A stretch of 64,000 nt of DNA, from the NCBI GenBank assembly GCA_021397845.1, contig CM038044.1, forward strand, positions 62,099,851-62,163,850, given 5' to 3'. The translations under genes were made by a program, and so were the position numbers. Below are positions 31,685 through 42,511 of this stretch, in pieces. The notes under the pieces were generated by a model. That model was not told the DNA's origin. It saw only the letters and a list, made by a program, of their open reading frames with translations, and made no database searches. The stretch is from Areca catechu (lineage: Eukaryota; Streptophyta; Magnoliopsida; Arecales; Arecaceae). Numbering within the stretch: the first letter of the stretch is position 1; every line of letters begins with the position of its first letter.

Positions 31685-32255
31685 GGACTTCAGGAGCTCC
31701 TTGATTTGCCAAGCTGTGAGTCAAGAAACAGATGGTGGGATTCCAGGGATTTTCCAACTGACATCTCCAAACTATGAGCGAAGTGGTTGAGTGCAGAGCT
31801 TCTGCAGCTTCTTGATTTGATTGGCCATGCGTGGTCAAGCGATAGATGGTGGGATTTCAAGAGTTTCCTAACTGACATCTCCAAACTATGAGCAAGGCAG
31901 TTAGATGTGAAACTTTTGGAACTTCTTGATTTGATTGGCCATGCTGTGAGTCAAGCGATAGATGGTGGGATTTCAAGAGTTTCCCGGCTGACATCTTTGG
32001 ACTATAAGCAAGGCAACTGGATATGGAACTTTTGGAACTTCTTGATTTGATTGGTCATGCTATGAGTAAAGCAACAAATGGTGAGATTTTAAGAGTTCCC
32101 AGCTGACATGTCTAGACTTTGAGCAAGGTAGCTAGATGTGGAACTTTTGGAACTTCTGGATTTGTTGGCCATGTTGTGAGTCAGGTGGTAGATGGTGGGA
32201 TTTCAGGAGTTTCTTAGCTTACATCTCCAGACTATGAGCAAGGTAGCTGAGTATG
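31685..32255. repeat. Tandem array, ~115-bp unit, 5 copies
   Basis: The marker GATGGTGGGATTTCAAGAGT or a variant occurs near 31731, 31845, 31961, 32077 and 32191, spaced 114-116 bp. Each unit also has CTTGATTTGATTGGCCATGC, TGACATCTCCAAACTATGAG and GGAACTTTTGGAACTTC. Unequal decay shows the array is old. Confidence 0.85.
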
Positions 32256-32592
32256 GGGCTTCGTAAGTTTCTCAATTTTGAGTGTGGGGCTACTTAAGTT
32301 TCTTAACTTTGAGTGTGGGGCTTCATAAGTTTCTCAGCTTTGAGTACGAGGCTTCGTAAGTTTCCCCACTTTGACTATGGGACTTTGCATGTTTCTCGGC
32401 TTTGAGTGTTGGGCTTCGTAAGTTTTTTGACTTTGAGTGTAGGGCTTCATAAGTGTCCTGGGTTTAAGTGTGGGCTTCATAAGTTTCCTGGCTTTTAATG
32501 CAGGGCTTTATAAGTTTCTTGACTTTGAGTGCAGGGTTTTGTAAGTTTTTCGGCTTTGAGTACGGTGCTTCATAAGTTTCTCGGCTTTGTTT
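32256..32592. repeat. Tandem array, ~31-bp unit, about 11 copies
   Basis: Head-to-tail copies of GGGCTTCATAAGTTTCTCGG followed by CTTTGAGTGTG. It adjoins the 115-bp array; the last unit of that array already ends with the same GGGCTTCGTAAG, so the short array may have grown out of its edge. Confidence 0.85.
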
Positions 32593-32689
32593 GTCAGACT
32601 TGGAGTCAAATGGATGCATTCTTGTATGGGTGAAAGACAAGGTTGCACCAAAAAGAACTTTATAAATTAAAATGACGCCTTACATTATT

Positions 32690-33169
32690 GGTAGTACATC
32701 CTTAGGTTGCTTGCATTCCATGTTCGTATAAATCGAGCACCGTCCAGCCTGGTGAGATAGTAAGCTCTGCCTGGTAGAGCCTCGACTACCTTGTAGGGAC
32801 CTTCCCAGTTCGAGAAGAGTTTGCCGCATTCTCCTGGCTAGGATACCTCCACTCACCTAAGGACCAAGTCACCTAGGTAGAACACTTTGGGCCTCAAACG
32901 AGAGTTGTAGTAGCATACCACTCGCTACCGGTAGGTCACCATCCGAAGACGGACCTTGTCTCTCATCTCATCCAAGAGATCTAGGTTAAGGAGATAGATA
33001 GGATTCTCAGCTTTGCCATATTGCTCTACCCATAACGTGGGTAGACTAAGCTCCACTAGAATTATAGCTTCGATGCCGAAGACATGGTTGAAGGAAATCT
33101 CGCCAGTGGCCATGCGGGGTGTAGTGTGATAGGCCCACAGCACACTGAGAAGTTCTTGTTACCAATTAT
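32690..33169 (-). pseudogene. pol: Tat-type integrase C-terminal end
   Basis: On the minus strand from 33169: LDNW, QELLSVLWAYHTTPRMATGE, FNHVFGIEAIILVELSLPTL, NLDLLDEMRDKVRLRMVTYR (open 33143-32925), then past a stop YYNSRLRPKVFYLGDLVLR, GECGKLFSNWEGPYKVVEAL and YYLTRLDGARFIRTWNASNL to about 32690. The 'LWAYRTTPRTATGE ... NWEGPYxV ... TWNxxNL' order is typical of the Tat group of Ty3/gypsy and differs from the chromovirus integrases in this window. The catalytic core upstream is missing because a family-A LTR joins at 33169/33170. Stops near 32922, 32870 and 32840. Confidence 0.88.
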
Positions 33170-34653
33170 CTAGGGTGTAGATGGTTATCCTATTTTATAA
33201 TTGTATATGAATTCTTTAAATGAATAAAAGTTATTCTTTTGGCTATTCATCACATGTGCATTTTTCTAAAAAAAACTCTTGTATGATAGAGTTCTTAGAA
33301 CTACATTATATTTGATACAAAGAGGATGTATCGAGTAGTTCTTAAACTAGTTCACAATCAAAGGATACATTGTTATAGGATGATGATGTATCAAGCATAG
33401 GTTGTTGTATGTCACATTGATTGGTTATCCTTTTAACCAAGGAGTGTAGAGACACTGATTGATATACAGGTGAAATGTATGACATCTCACTAAATGTGAC
33501 CATCTACGAAGCTTCCTTCTGCCAAAGGGTTGCTTGTGAAGGGATATGGGTATATGTGTCCCTCGAACTGAGGTCACCATGGTAGCTTATAAGAAACTCA
33601 CTATACTTTGATACCGGACTACCTGGATTTCTAATCCAGTGATAGAAGGTTTCTAGGTATAGTCAAGTACATGTGTAGTGGTGGATCAAGATGGGATTGA
33701 TCTCTCCAAATGGTTTGGAGTGAATGACTCATTATGTCTCAATTTAGCAAAACCTTGGCTAGGATAGTTCTTGTGAGGAGTCACAGAACTTGTAAGGTTG
33801 AGACACGATCTGGATGTACTAAATTAGGGTTGGCGGTCGAACCCTAGGTTATCCTGAGTATCACGAGGTCAAAGGGATGAATTATGCGATAACCATATGC
33901 CAGAGGTTCTAGAGAGTTGCTCTGCATCTTCAACCTATTCAGAGGGTATCATCACTAGATGATGACTTTGATTGGTACTGGAAACATTCTAACGCTACCA
34001 GCTTAGTGTTGGAACCTATGAGATCACACACCATAGGAGTTTCTACCTGATCTAAAGGTCGATCGATGATTAAGAATTATTTAGCATCACTATGGGGTCA
34101 ATATGATTGACCATGACCCAAATGTTGACACTTCCATAAGTCGACACTTGGCTGTGATGAGAATTTTTTACTAATTTGATTAGCAAATTTTTCGAGGACT
34201 TATTTGCAATATGATTGCAATCTGATGGGTCAAGCCAAATATGCTTTGGCTTAGGATCAAATTAGATTTGATTTGTCATGCTCACATTCCTTTAAAAGAT
34301 TCAAATTTGAATTTTGAATTCAAATTTCAAATCTTTGCAGAAATTGGCTCCAAGGTTTATGGAATGCATTATTTGGAATGCAAATTTTCTTCCATATAAA
34401 CATAGAGCTAATTTGGTTCAACCCTTAACCCTCTCTCCTAATCACTTCTCCTTCCATATCTTTCTTCCTCTTTGCTGCTACTATAAATAGGTGTCTTTGT
34501 AGGGGCAGCAGAGTTAGTTGAGGTTGACTTTTGCCGGATTTTTCTAAGAGTGGGAGGGAAGGTATCCATAGAGTGGGGTTTGAGAAGATTTGGATTTTGG
34601 GTATGAGCCTTCCTAGCAATCAAGTTAGGGTTTGGGAAGAAAGAGTTAGTTGG
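33170..34653 (+). repeat. Family-A copia LTR, both ends lost
   Basis: Aligns with 55180-56675 of the A2 LTR and with the A1 LTR; begins ATCTAGGGTGTAGATGG, about 25 bp inside the LTR start, and stops at GTTAGTTGG, where the SIRE-like LTR begins. TATA box TATAAATAG at 34482-34490. The missing 3' end does not reappear in the window. ORFs at 34425-34623 are accidental. Confidence 0.85.
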
Positions 34654-36055
34654 TGTTAGCTTTAGCCCTTGATTTTGATGACTAACAAAATGTTGAGTAT
34701 ATGTTTTATACTAATGTTTCAATTGTAGTTATGAGTTTCAGGATACAGGTACATCAAAATTTTCATACAAAGGTATCAAACTCACTAATTTTGAAGCTAA
34801 GTAAATTTCAGAGTATAAGAAGTCTTCTCACCTTGAAAATCCCTAAAATGGATCAATCTGGGCTTTGTGAAGAAGATATTAAAGTTTTGTTGAAGAACAC
34901 TTTGAATCTTGAAGCTTGGCACAAAGTTTTTGAGTGGCACATGCCAAGTGTCGACTCATGATATATGAGGTGTCGGCACATCCGATGGACTGGCACGCAG
35001 AAATCTTTTTGGCATGCCTTGAGTCGACTCATAGAAGTCAAGTGTCGACTCATGAAGAAGTCAAGTGTCGACTCACAAAAATCAAGTGTCGACTCATGGC
35101 CTGAGAAAAATAATGATACAGAACTATACCATTTTGAGATATTTTTTATCAAGTATCGACTCATGAAGACTCAAGTGTCGACTCATGAACAAACTTAAGT
35201 GTCGACTCACGAGTTCTGACAGCAATAATGTCTATAATTTTTTATAGTCAAATTTGAATCCTACAAGATCCAAACGGCTAGTTTTGCTCCATTAACAGTC
35301 TTAAACTAATTTTTGGAAGTTTTTGAAGTATTTAAGTCTCACCAAACTCATTCAAGAATAACTAACTCATTCAAGAATAACTAACTCACAAGAGACAAAC
35401 ATACCTTTAAGAACTTCACTTCAAAGTCAAAAAGAGAGCAAAAAAAGAAGATTCCCACTAAAAAATCTTCCAATCCTTCAAATTAGCATTCCAAAAGTGG
35501 TCTTTGAAGTGATTCTAAGGAGAAGATAAGTCAAGCAATCATCAAGAGCCTCAAAGCTTCTACTTTCTACTTTATAAGAGAGTTTGCTTGTGCTTTATCC
35601 TTGTATCTCTAATTTTACTTATTATGACTAGTTTCAAGAGCATTTGAAACTCGGTGTTAGGCCCTTCCAAGCCATAAATTGGAATCCAAGCCTAGGTTGG
35701 CTTGAGTAAAGGTTGTTGGTGAGCCTAAGTGAGAAAACCAACTTTGGGTTTGACTTGTGAGCCCTTGAAAACAAGTTGGCTATAATTTAGGTTGATTATA
35801 GTGAAATTTCCAAGGGATAGCTCGGGGAGTGGATGTAGGTGCTGGATATGCAACGAATCACTATAAACCATTGTGTTTGTGTGTGTATTCTTTGCTCTCT
35901 TGCATTTACATCTTATATTCATAGCATTACATCTTATCCATTGTATGCTCATTTGCATTGCTTCGCAAATACCTTAAAGTGCAGTATATATTTGCTTTAA
36001 TATTTTTTAAAGAAACACAATTCACCCCCCTTTTGGGTTGCTATACTAGATAACA
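34654..36055 (+). repeat. SIRE-like 5' LTR
   Basis: Starts TGTTAGCTTTAGCCC and ends ACTAGATAACA, 1402 bp, immediately before the primer site; CACCCCCCTTTTGGG near the end is a common feature before the primer site in this group. Holds a clustered GTGTCGACTCA repeat (34949-35211). Confidence 0.85.
34949..35211 (+). repeat. Clustered TCGACTCA repeats in the SIRE-like LTR
   Basis: GTCGACTCA, mostly as CAAGTGTCGACTCATGAAG, occurs near 34951, 35023, 35045, 35068, 35089, 35156 (ATCGACTCA), 35178 and 35202. Minus-strand reading gives the recurring peptide ESTLDF, an artefact. Spacing is irregular (20-70 bp), so this is a cluster of motifs rather than a simple tandem array. Confidence 0.85.
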
Positions 36056-36057
36056 AG

Positions 36058-36069
36058 TGGTATCAAAGC
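36058..36069 (+). other. SIRE-like primer-binding site (tRNA-Met)
   Basis: TGGTATCAAAGC, two bases after the LTR, one change from the initiator tRNA-Met complement. Confidence 0.8.
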
Positions 36070-36115
36070 TTGGTACTTAGCATATAGGTCTAACAATCTT
36101 GAGTCAAAGATCTAA

Positions 36116-37804
36116 ATGGTAGCCCAAATTGGTATTAGAATTGTTGAGGGTCAATCCTCAAATCGTCCCCCCTTGTTTATTGGCACGAACTATACATATT
36201 GGAAAACATGCATGTACATTTACATTCAAGCCATTGATTATAATATTTGGAGGACTATTGTTAAAGGTCCTCATCAGCCTATCACCTTGGTTAATGGCAT
36301 TCTCACTCCCAAATTGGAAGATGACTGGGATGAGAATGACATTAAGTAAGTTGAGCTTAATGCTAAGGCTATGATTTACTGTTTTAGCCTTAGATCCAAG
36401 TGAATTCAATAAAATTTTAAATTATCTCTCCGCTCAAGAAATATGGAACACACTTGAAGTAACCCATGAGGGTACACATCAAGTGAAAACTATCAAAGTT
36501 AACATGCTCATTCATACCTATGAAATGTTTAGGATAGAACCATCTAAATCTATTAGTGAAATGTACACTCGATTTACTAACATTATGAATGATATGAGAA
36601 GCTTGGGTAAAGTTATTTCTAATCTAAATTAGTGAATAAAGTTCTCAGGTCACTTTGTTCATCATAGGATCCAAAGGTGACAGCCATTGAAGAAGCTAAG
36701 GATGTCAACACACTACCTTTTGAGCAGCTTCTAGGATCTCTCATGACATATGAGCTGTCACTATAACAAAAGGTTGTGGACAATGACAAAAAGAAGAAGA
36801 CCATAGCATTTAAGTCCACAACAAAAGAAGTACAAGTGATGATTCTGATGAGGAAGATGATGAAGATGAAATGGCTCTCATCTCAAGGAAGTTTAAGAGG
36901 TTCATGAGAAAGAAAAGTATAATTTCAAGAAAAAGCCTCAAAAGGGAGGCATAGTAAAGAAAAAGAAAAAGAGAAGAAAACGGAGCAACCTATTTACTTC
37001 GAGTGCAAGAAACCTAGCCACTTCAAGATGGATTTTCCCTTACTCAAGAAGAGCAAAAAAAAATTAAGAAAGAAAGCCATGATGTCAACCTGGAGTGAGA
37101 GCAAGAACTCGAGTTTGGATGAAGAACAGCAAGAGGTCGCAAATTTTTCATTAATAGCTAATGATGAGAGGTAAAATCTAAACTTGAAAATGAATTTACT
37201 TTCATGGAATTGCATGATGTTTTTGATGAATTGGTAGATGAGTATCAAAAACTTAAAATGAAAAACAAAGAGCTAAAAAGCAAAATTTGGATTTGATTAA
37301 AATAAATGATAAGTCTTTAATTGAAAATGATTGTTTATTTCAAGAAAAAAAAGTTAATTGATAAAATTACTTCTTTGGAAAAAGAAAAGAAAGATTTGAA
37401 AAAGGATAAATCTTTTGCAACAACTGTAAAATTTGCTAAACAAAACTAAGAACTTTTGCAAAAAAATAAAAAGTACAAAGATAAACTTGAAAAAGTAAAA
37501 CCGTTTATTGAAAAGTTTACTTATAGTTATGAAAAACTCAACATGCTTTTAAATAATCAAAAAGTTATTTTTAACAAAGCAGGACTAAGTTTTAGACCAC
37601 AAAAATAGCAAAAATATTTCAAAAATTTTTTTATACCTACTTCTTCTGCAATTACTTATTATTCTGATGGCAAAGTAGGATATAAATCATATTTGTGTAA
37701 CAAAAGAAGATTGAATAAAGTTAGAAAAGTTTGGGTTTCAAAAGGAACCATATCCACTAACCCTAAAGGATCCAAGATGACTTGGGTACCTAAAGTCTCC
37801 TCCT
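36116..37804 (+). pseudogene. gag: SIRE-like gag
   Basis: Starts MVAQIGIRIVEGQSSNRPPL, then FIGTNYTYWKTCMYIYIQAI (Asn-Tyr-x-x-Trp of copia gags) and DYNIWRTIVKGPHQPITLVN, EDDWDENDIK. Frameshifts follow; pieces such as IWNTLEVTHEGTHQVKTIKV-like and FMRKKSI are readable. The knuckle near 37000-37050 reads YFECKKPSHFKMDF, with its first and last Cys lost. Then MMSTWSESKNSSLDEEQQEV, a mark of the SIRE group, and a Lys/Glu-rich coiled coil (37200-37560), NKAGLSFRP, a second degenerate knuckle (YYSDGKVGYKSYLC) and VSKGTISTNPKGSKMTWVP. I chose 36116 as the first ATG after the primer site. Confidence 0.85.
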
Positions 37805-38200
37805 AATTTGTTCTTGTAGGTGTGTCTTGCAACCAACAAAAGAAGATTGTGGTACCTCAATAGCGGTTGCTCAAGGCACATGACTAGAGATGTGGAGCAA
37901 TTCTCATATCTTAAATATCAAAATGGTGGAAATGTAACCTTCAGTGATAATGAAAAGAGCAAAATCATCGGTATTAGTAAAGTCCACATCACCTCCTCTA
38001 CTTATATTGATAATGTTCTTCTTATTGATGGCTTAAAGCATAATTTACTTAGTATTAGCCAATTTTGTGACAAAGATTTTAAAATTATTTTTGAATCTTT
38101 CATGTTCATTGTTTCTAGTCTTGATGACAATGGTATCAAGTTTATTGGTCATAGGCATGGGAACATTTATATAGTTAATCTTGATGATCTTCTAGTATAA
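37805..38200 (+). pseudogene. pol: SIRE-like protease and pre-integrase region
   Basis: Open for 126 residues: RRLWYLNSGCSRHMTRDVEQ has the D-S-G active site changed to N-S-G (37859-37867), so the catalytic Asp is lost. It continues NGGNVTFSDNEKSKIIGISK and NVLLIDGLKHNLLSISQFCD, standard for copia PR, and ends before the GAG-pre-integrase motif. A single TAA (38199) separates it from the integrase ORF in the same frame region. Confidence 0.88.
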
Positions 38201-39009
38201 AATGGTCAATGCCTAGTGGCCATAGAAGCCAAGATCAATGAAACTAGTTGGCTTTGGCATTGTAGATTAGGACATGCAAGTATGTATTTGCTTTCAAAAC
38301 TTAACAAAAATAATCTCATAAAAGATTTGCCAAAACATAGTTTTGAAAAAGACAAGATTTGTAGTGCTTGCCAACTTGGAAAACAAAATAAATCTTCTTT
38401 TAAATCTAAAGGAGTAGTCTCTACATCTAGACCCCTAGAATTACTTCATATGGACCTGTTTGGACCTACTAGAATAACTAGTTTGGGAGGTAAAAAGTAT
38501 GATCTAGTTATTGTGGATGACTTCTCACATTTTACATGGGTCATGTTTTTAGCTCATAAAGATGAAACTTTTTCTGTATTCATTAAATTTTACAAAAGAG
38601 TCTCAAATGAAAAAAGGTTTTTCAATTATTTTTTAAAGAAGTGATCACGGTACAGAATTTGAAAATCATGATTTTGAAAAGTTTTACAATGAACATAGCA
38701 TTCATCACAACTTTTCTGTACCTAGGATACCTCAACAAAATGGGATGATAGAAAGAAAAAATAAAATTCTTGAAGAAATGGCACGCACCATGCTTTGCAA
38801 AAATGATTTGCATAGATATATTTGGGTAGAAGCCATAAATACTGCTTGCTATGTTTTAAATCATGTTTTAATTTGACATATTTTAAAGAAAACACCTTAT
38901 GAGCTTTGTAAATGTAGGAAACCTTCAATTAAGTATTTTTATATTTTTGGATGCCGTTGTTTCATTTTAAACAATGGCAAGGACAATCTAAGCAAGTTTG
39001 ATGCCAAGT
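38201..39009 (+). pseudogene. pol: SIRE-like integrase, first part
   Basis: SWLWHCRLGHASMYLLSKLN and CSACQLGKQNKSSFKSKG form the HHCC region. The core shows LLHMDLFGPTRITSLGGKKY with VDDFSHFTWVMF (first Asp), a frameshift near 38640, SDHGTEFENHDFEKFYNEHS (second Asp) and PQQNGMIERKNKILEEMART with the catalytic Glu at 38751-38753. All three acidic residues are therefore present. It runs to YELCKCRKPSIKYFYIFGCR and LSKFDAK, where a gypsy LTR interrupts at 39009. One stop near 38874. Confidence 0.92.
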
Positions 39010-40599
39010 TGGTGTGGGCACCAGACCTCTAGTTAGGGTTTCAATTTCTGAGTCTTGCAATAAGGCTTCAAGCCTAAACCTTGTAATTTTCTTTAGCTTT
39101 GAATTGAGTCTCGAGTGTTTGTGTCTAGTCCTGTACTTTGACCAAGTTGGTCAAGTCGAGTCCTGTACTGAGTCCAGTCTAGTATTGAGTCCAGTCCGAG
39201 TCTGTTTGAAGTATGGGTCCATGCAAGATTGGTCTTGAAGTCAAGTCACTTTTGAGCTAAACCATGAAGGAAGCCAACTCAGCTCAGGGGTGCAACCTCT
39301 TCATCCTATGTGGTGCCATGTCAACTTGCCAAGTGGGCAGCAAATTTCAGATTTTGGATGCCCAAAGGAGGGACACAATACTTGACACACTCCCTCTTTC
39401 CCTCCCCCATATCAAGCTATTTTCCAAATATGGGTGGCCGGCCAAGAGAAAGTCAAAGGGAGTTAGAGTTTGGAGAATTTAAATCCCTTGCTTCAAGCCC
39501 TCCTATCAAGCTTTCTTCCCAAACTACTTGAACAACTATGGAAGGAATAGCAAGATCCATAGGCGCCTCCATCTCCCACTCCCCATATCATGTCTTGTAC
39601 CAAAGGTGGATGCACAACCAAGGAAAGAAGGAGGACACAAGCCTTGCTCCAAGCCCCACTTCATGTCTTCTTCCAAAATATGGGACCAACATTCCAAGTT
39701 CAAGGGCACCAAGATCCCTCTTCCAAGCCTCACATCAAGCCACACCCAATCAAGTCCAAATTCATGGTTGGCCAAGGAGGAAGAATTTTTGAATTTTTGG
39801 GTGCCCCATCAAGAGAAGATTTGTACTTTTCATTTGAAATTTAAATTGGGTCCTAAGGTTCCAATAAAAAGGACCTTACCCCTTCTTTGTAAAGCTTATT
39901 GGTGATGAATGAAAAATCCAAGTTTTTTTAGAGCCAATTCTCTTTAGTTGCCTTCGTTCATTAGGAATGTCAATCTCCGTGAAGGAGCGCCTTCGCCTTC
40001 GGGCGTCGAGAGGTGTGAGGCCTCGTGTTACTATCTCTTCCGCAACTTCATCCTCTAACCTTCGAGCCAGAGTCCATTGGGATCATCCGACCGGGCGCCT
40101 AGCAAGAAGAACTCCACCATCACCACATCAACTCTATCCTTTCATCTATTGCTTTCTATTGATTGAATCATAACTCTTCTCTTGAATGCCCATAGGTCCT
40201 CCAGGTGCCACGAACACTGAGTCAGTTGCTCTTACCGTCGTGACCTTCGGATAGAAGTTGGTGCATCCACGGGATTGACTACTTGATCATCTAGGCCGCA
40301 TCTATGAGAGCGAGTAAACTCGGCATCGGCGCTTTGGATCTTTGAGGTTTGCCACCCTGACTCCTAAGTAGGTATTGATCTGAGAGCTAAGTCATACGGG
40401 GTTTCTCAATCCCGGGGTCCTCTTTTTATCCTTGCTTAGGAACTTACTTGCTTGCCTGAAGTTCTTGTTAGTATAGAACCCTAGATCTACTCCTACTTAT
40501 TTTCGGGAATCCTAAACAAATCATTAAAACCCTAAAAATCACTAAAGAAAATTTGCTTGCATCATTTTTTCATCTTCACATCTAGTTAGTCCCGCATCA
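39010..40599 (+). repeat. Solo gypsy LTR in the SIRE-like integrase, with target duplication
   Basis: Starts TGGTGTGGGCACCAGACC and ends CCCGCATCA, the same ends as the G1 and G2 LTRs. It is flanked by a perfect 5-bp duplication CAAGT (39005-39009 and 40600-40604). The coding sequence is in register on both sides (SKFDAK before, SDESIFLGYFTSSKAYRIFN after). Internally it is GC-rich near 39970-40450, with repeated GAGTCCTGTACT/GAGTCCAGTC motifs near 39130-39200. The ORFs at 39014-40173 are accidental. Length 1590 bp. Confidence 0.93.
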
Positions 40600-42511
40600 C
40601 AAGTCAGATGAGAGTATCTTTTTAGGTTACTTTACATCTAGCAAGGCATACAGGATCTTCAATAGAAGAATACTTCTTGTTGAAGAATCCATCCATGTTG
40701 TGTTTGATGAGACTGATCAAAAATCTTCTAGAAAAGAAGAAATTCTTGATGATGAAATAGGTATTCAAAGAACTAAAAAAGTGAACATCAATAAAGAGCC
40801 TTCCAAGAAGCAAGATGATAATTAAAATAATAAAGGAGAACAAGTACAAGGAGTTGGTGACTCATCTATACCTAAGCCATTACCTAAAGAATAGAGGTAT
40901 GGACATCCCAAAGAACTTATAATTGGTGATCCATCGAAAGGGGTAAGTACTCATTCCTCATTAAGAAATGTATGTGATTACTTAGCTTTTATTTCTCAAA
41001 TAGAATATAAATCTATTGAAGAAGCTGAAAATGATTGTAATTGGATAAATGCTATGTAAGATGAACTAAATCAATTCTAAAGAAATAATATTTGGACTTT
41101 AGTTGAAAGACCTACTAATGTTTCAATAATTGGTACAAAATGGGTTTTCAGAAACAAGCTTGATGAAAATGGAATAGTTACTAGAAATAAATCTAGCCTA
41201 GTTGCCAAATGCTACAATCAGGAGGAAGGGATTGATTTTGATGAAATCTTTGTTCCTGTTGCTAGACTTGAGATAATTATACTATTATTAGCATTTGTAT
41301 GTTTTATGAATTTTAAACTATTTCAAATGGATGTCAAAAGTATTTTTTTAAATAGATTTATTGAAGAAGAAGTATATGTAGATCAGCCCCCTGGTTTTGA
41401 AAATCATGAATTTCTCAATCATGTTTTTAAACTTCATAAAGCTTTGTATGGATTGAAACAAGCTCCAAGAACTTGGTATGATAGATTAAGTAAATTTTTA
41501 CTTAAAAATGGTTTTTCAAGAGAAAATATAGATACTACATTGTTTTTGAAAAAGGAGAATGATAATCTCTTAGTAGTTCAAGTTTGTGTAGATGAAATTA
41601 TTTTCGGAGCTACTATTGAACATCTTTGTCAAGAGTTTGCAAAGTTAATGCAGGGAGAATTCGAGATGAGCATGATGGGTGAGCTTAACTTCTTTCTCGG
41701 ACTCCAAGTCTAGCAAACAAAAGAGGAGATCTTCATCAACCAAGCTAAGTATACAAGAAAAATCTTAAAGAAGTTTGGAATGGAGAGTACCAGACCATTA
41801 GGAATGCCTATAAGCTCCTCTTGTAAACTTGACAAAGATGAATCAGGTAAGAATGTTGATCAAAAGTTATATAAAAGTATCATTGGTTCATTGTTATATT
41901 TGACTGCATGTAGGCCAGATATAATATTCAATGTATGTATGTGTGCAAGATATCAATCTGCTCCCAAAGAGTCTCATTTATTGGCTATTAAATGCATAGA
42001 TATTTATCTGGCACTATTGATATTGGACTTTAGTACTCTAGAGATTCATCATTTGAATTAATTGCATATTCTGATGCTGATTTTGCTAGGTGCAAACTTG
42101 ATAGAAAAAGTACAAGTAAAACTTGTCAATTTCTTGGAGTTAATTTGATTTCATGGAGTAGCAAGAAACAGAACTCAGTTGCTCTAAATATATAGCAGCT
42201 TGAAGCTGTTGTGCTCAAATCTTATAGATCAAACAACAACTTGAAGTTTTGGCATCAAATTAACTAAGACATCCATAAGATGTGATAATACTAGTGCAAT
42301 TAATTTGACCAAAATTCCTGTTCAACACTCAAGAAGCAAATATATTGAAATAAGACATCACTTAATAAGTGAACATGTGCAAAATTGTAATGTGATGCTT
42401 GAATTTATTTGTACTGATAATCAATTAGCTGATATTTTTACTAAACCCCATAGCAAAGATAGATTTTGCATGATTAGAAGAGAGTTAGGTATCTTTGATC
42501 CCTTTATCTAG
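40600..42511 (+). pseudogene. pol: SIRE-like integrase end, RT and RNase H
   Basis: Resumes SDESIFLGYFTSSKAYRIFN and SIHVVFDETDQKSSRKEEIL. RT: IIGTKWVFRNKLDENGIVTR, EEGIDFDEIFVPVARLEI, FQMDVKSIFLNRFIEEEVYV, VFKLHKALYGLKQAPRTWYD. The catalytic YVDD reads CVDE (41585-41596), losing one of the two metal-binding Asp. Then MMGELNFFLGLQV, IGSLLYLTACRPDIIFNVCM, RNase H AYSDADFARCKLDRKSTSKT, LISWSSKKQNSVALN and, from 42305, HSRSKYIEIRHHLISEHVQN, DNQLADIFTKPHSKDRF. Few stops compared with A1. Confidence 0.93.

Larger units (their letters stand above)
21004..33169 (-). mobile_element. Ty3/gypsy Tat-type element (minus), 3' part only
   Basis: On the minus strand: integrase C-terminus (33169-32690), a 1.4-kb untranslated region with two tandem arrays, an ORF on the opposite strand (28987-31213), then the probable 3' LTR, which is interrupted by G2 (23156-28774) and continues to about 21004. 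An antisense ORF between pol and the 3' LTR is a known feature of some Tat elements such as Retand. The element is cut at 33169 by a family-A LTR. It is visibly richer in G+C than its surroundings. The lineage rests on the integrase and on the RT fragment of the same type at 54.6 kb. Confidence 0.75.

Noticed and set aside
32256..32592. Possible CRISPR array (regular 31-bp repeats)
   Set aside because: Units are head to tail with no unique spacers and lie in a plant retrotransposon.
34853..35164. Minus-strand ORF with the recurring peptide ESTLDF
   Set aside because: Produced by the TCGACTCA motif cluster in the SIRE-like LTR.
39264..39905. Cluster of overlapping ORFs between two halves of integrase
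   Set aside because: All lie in the gypsy solo LTR with proven borders 39010-40599.
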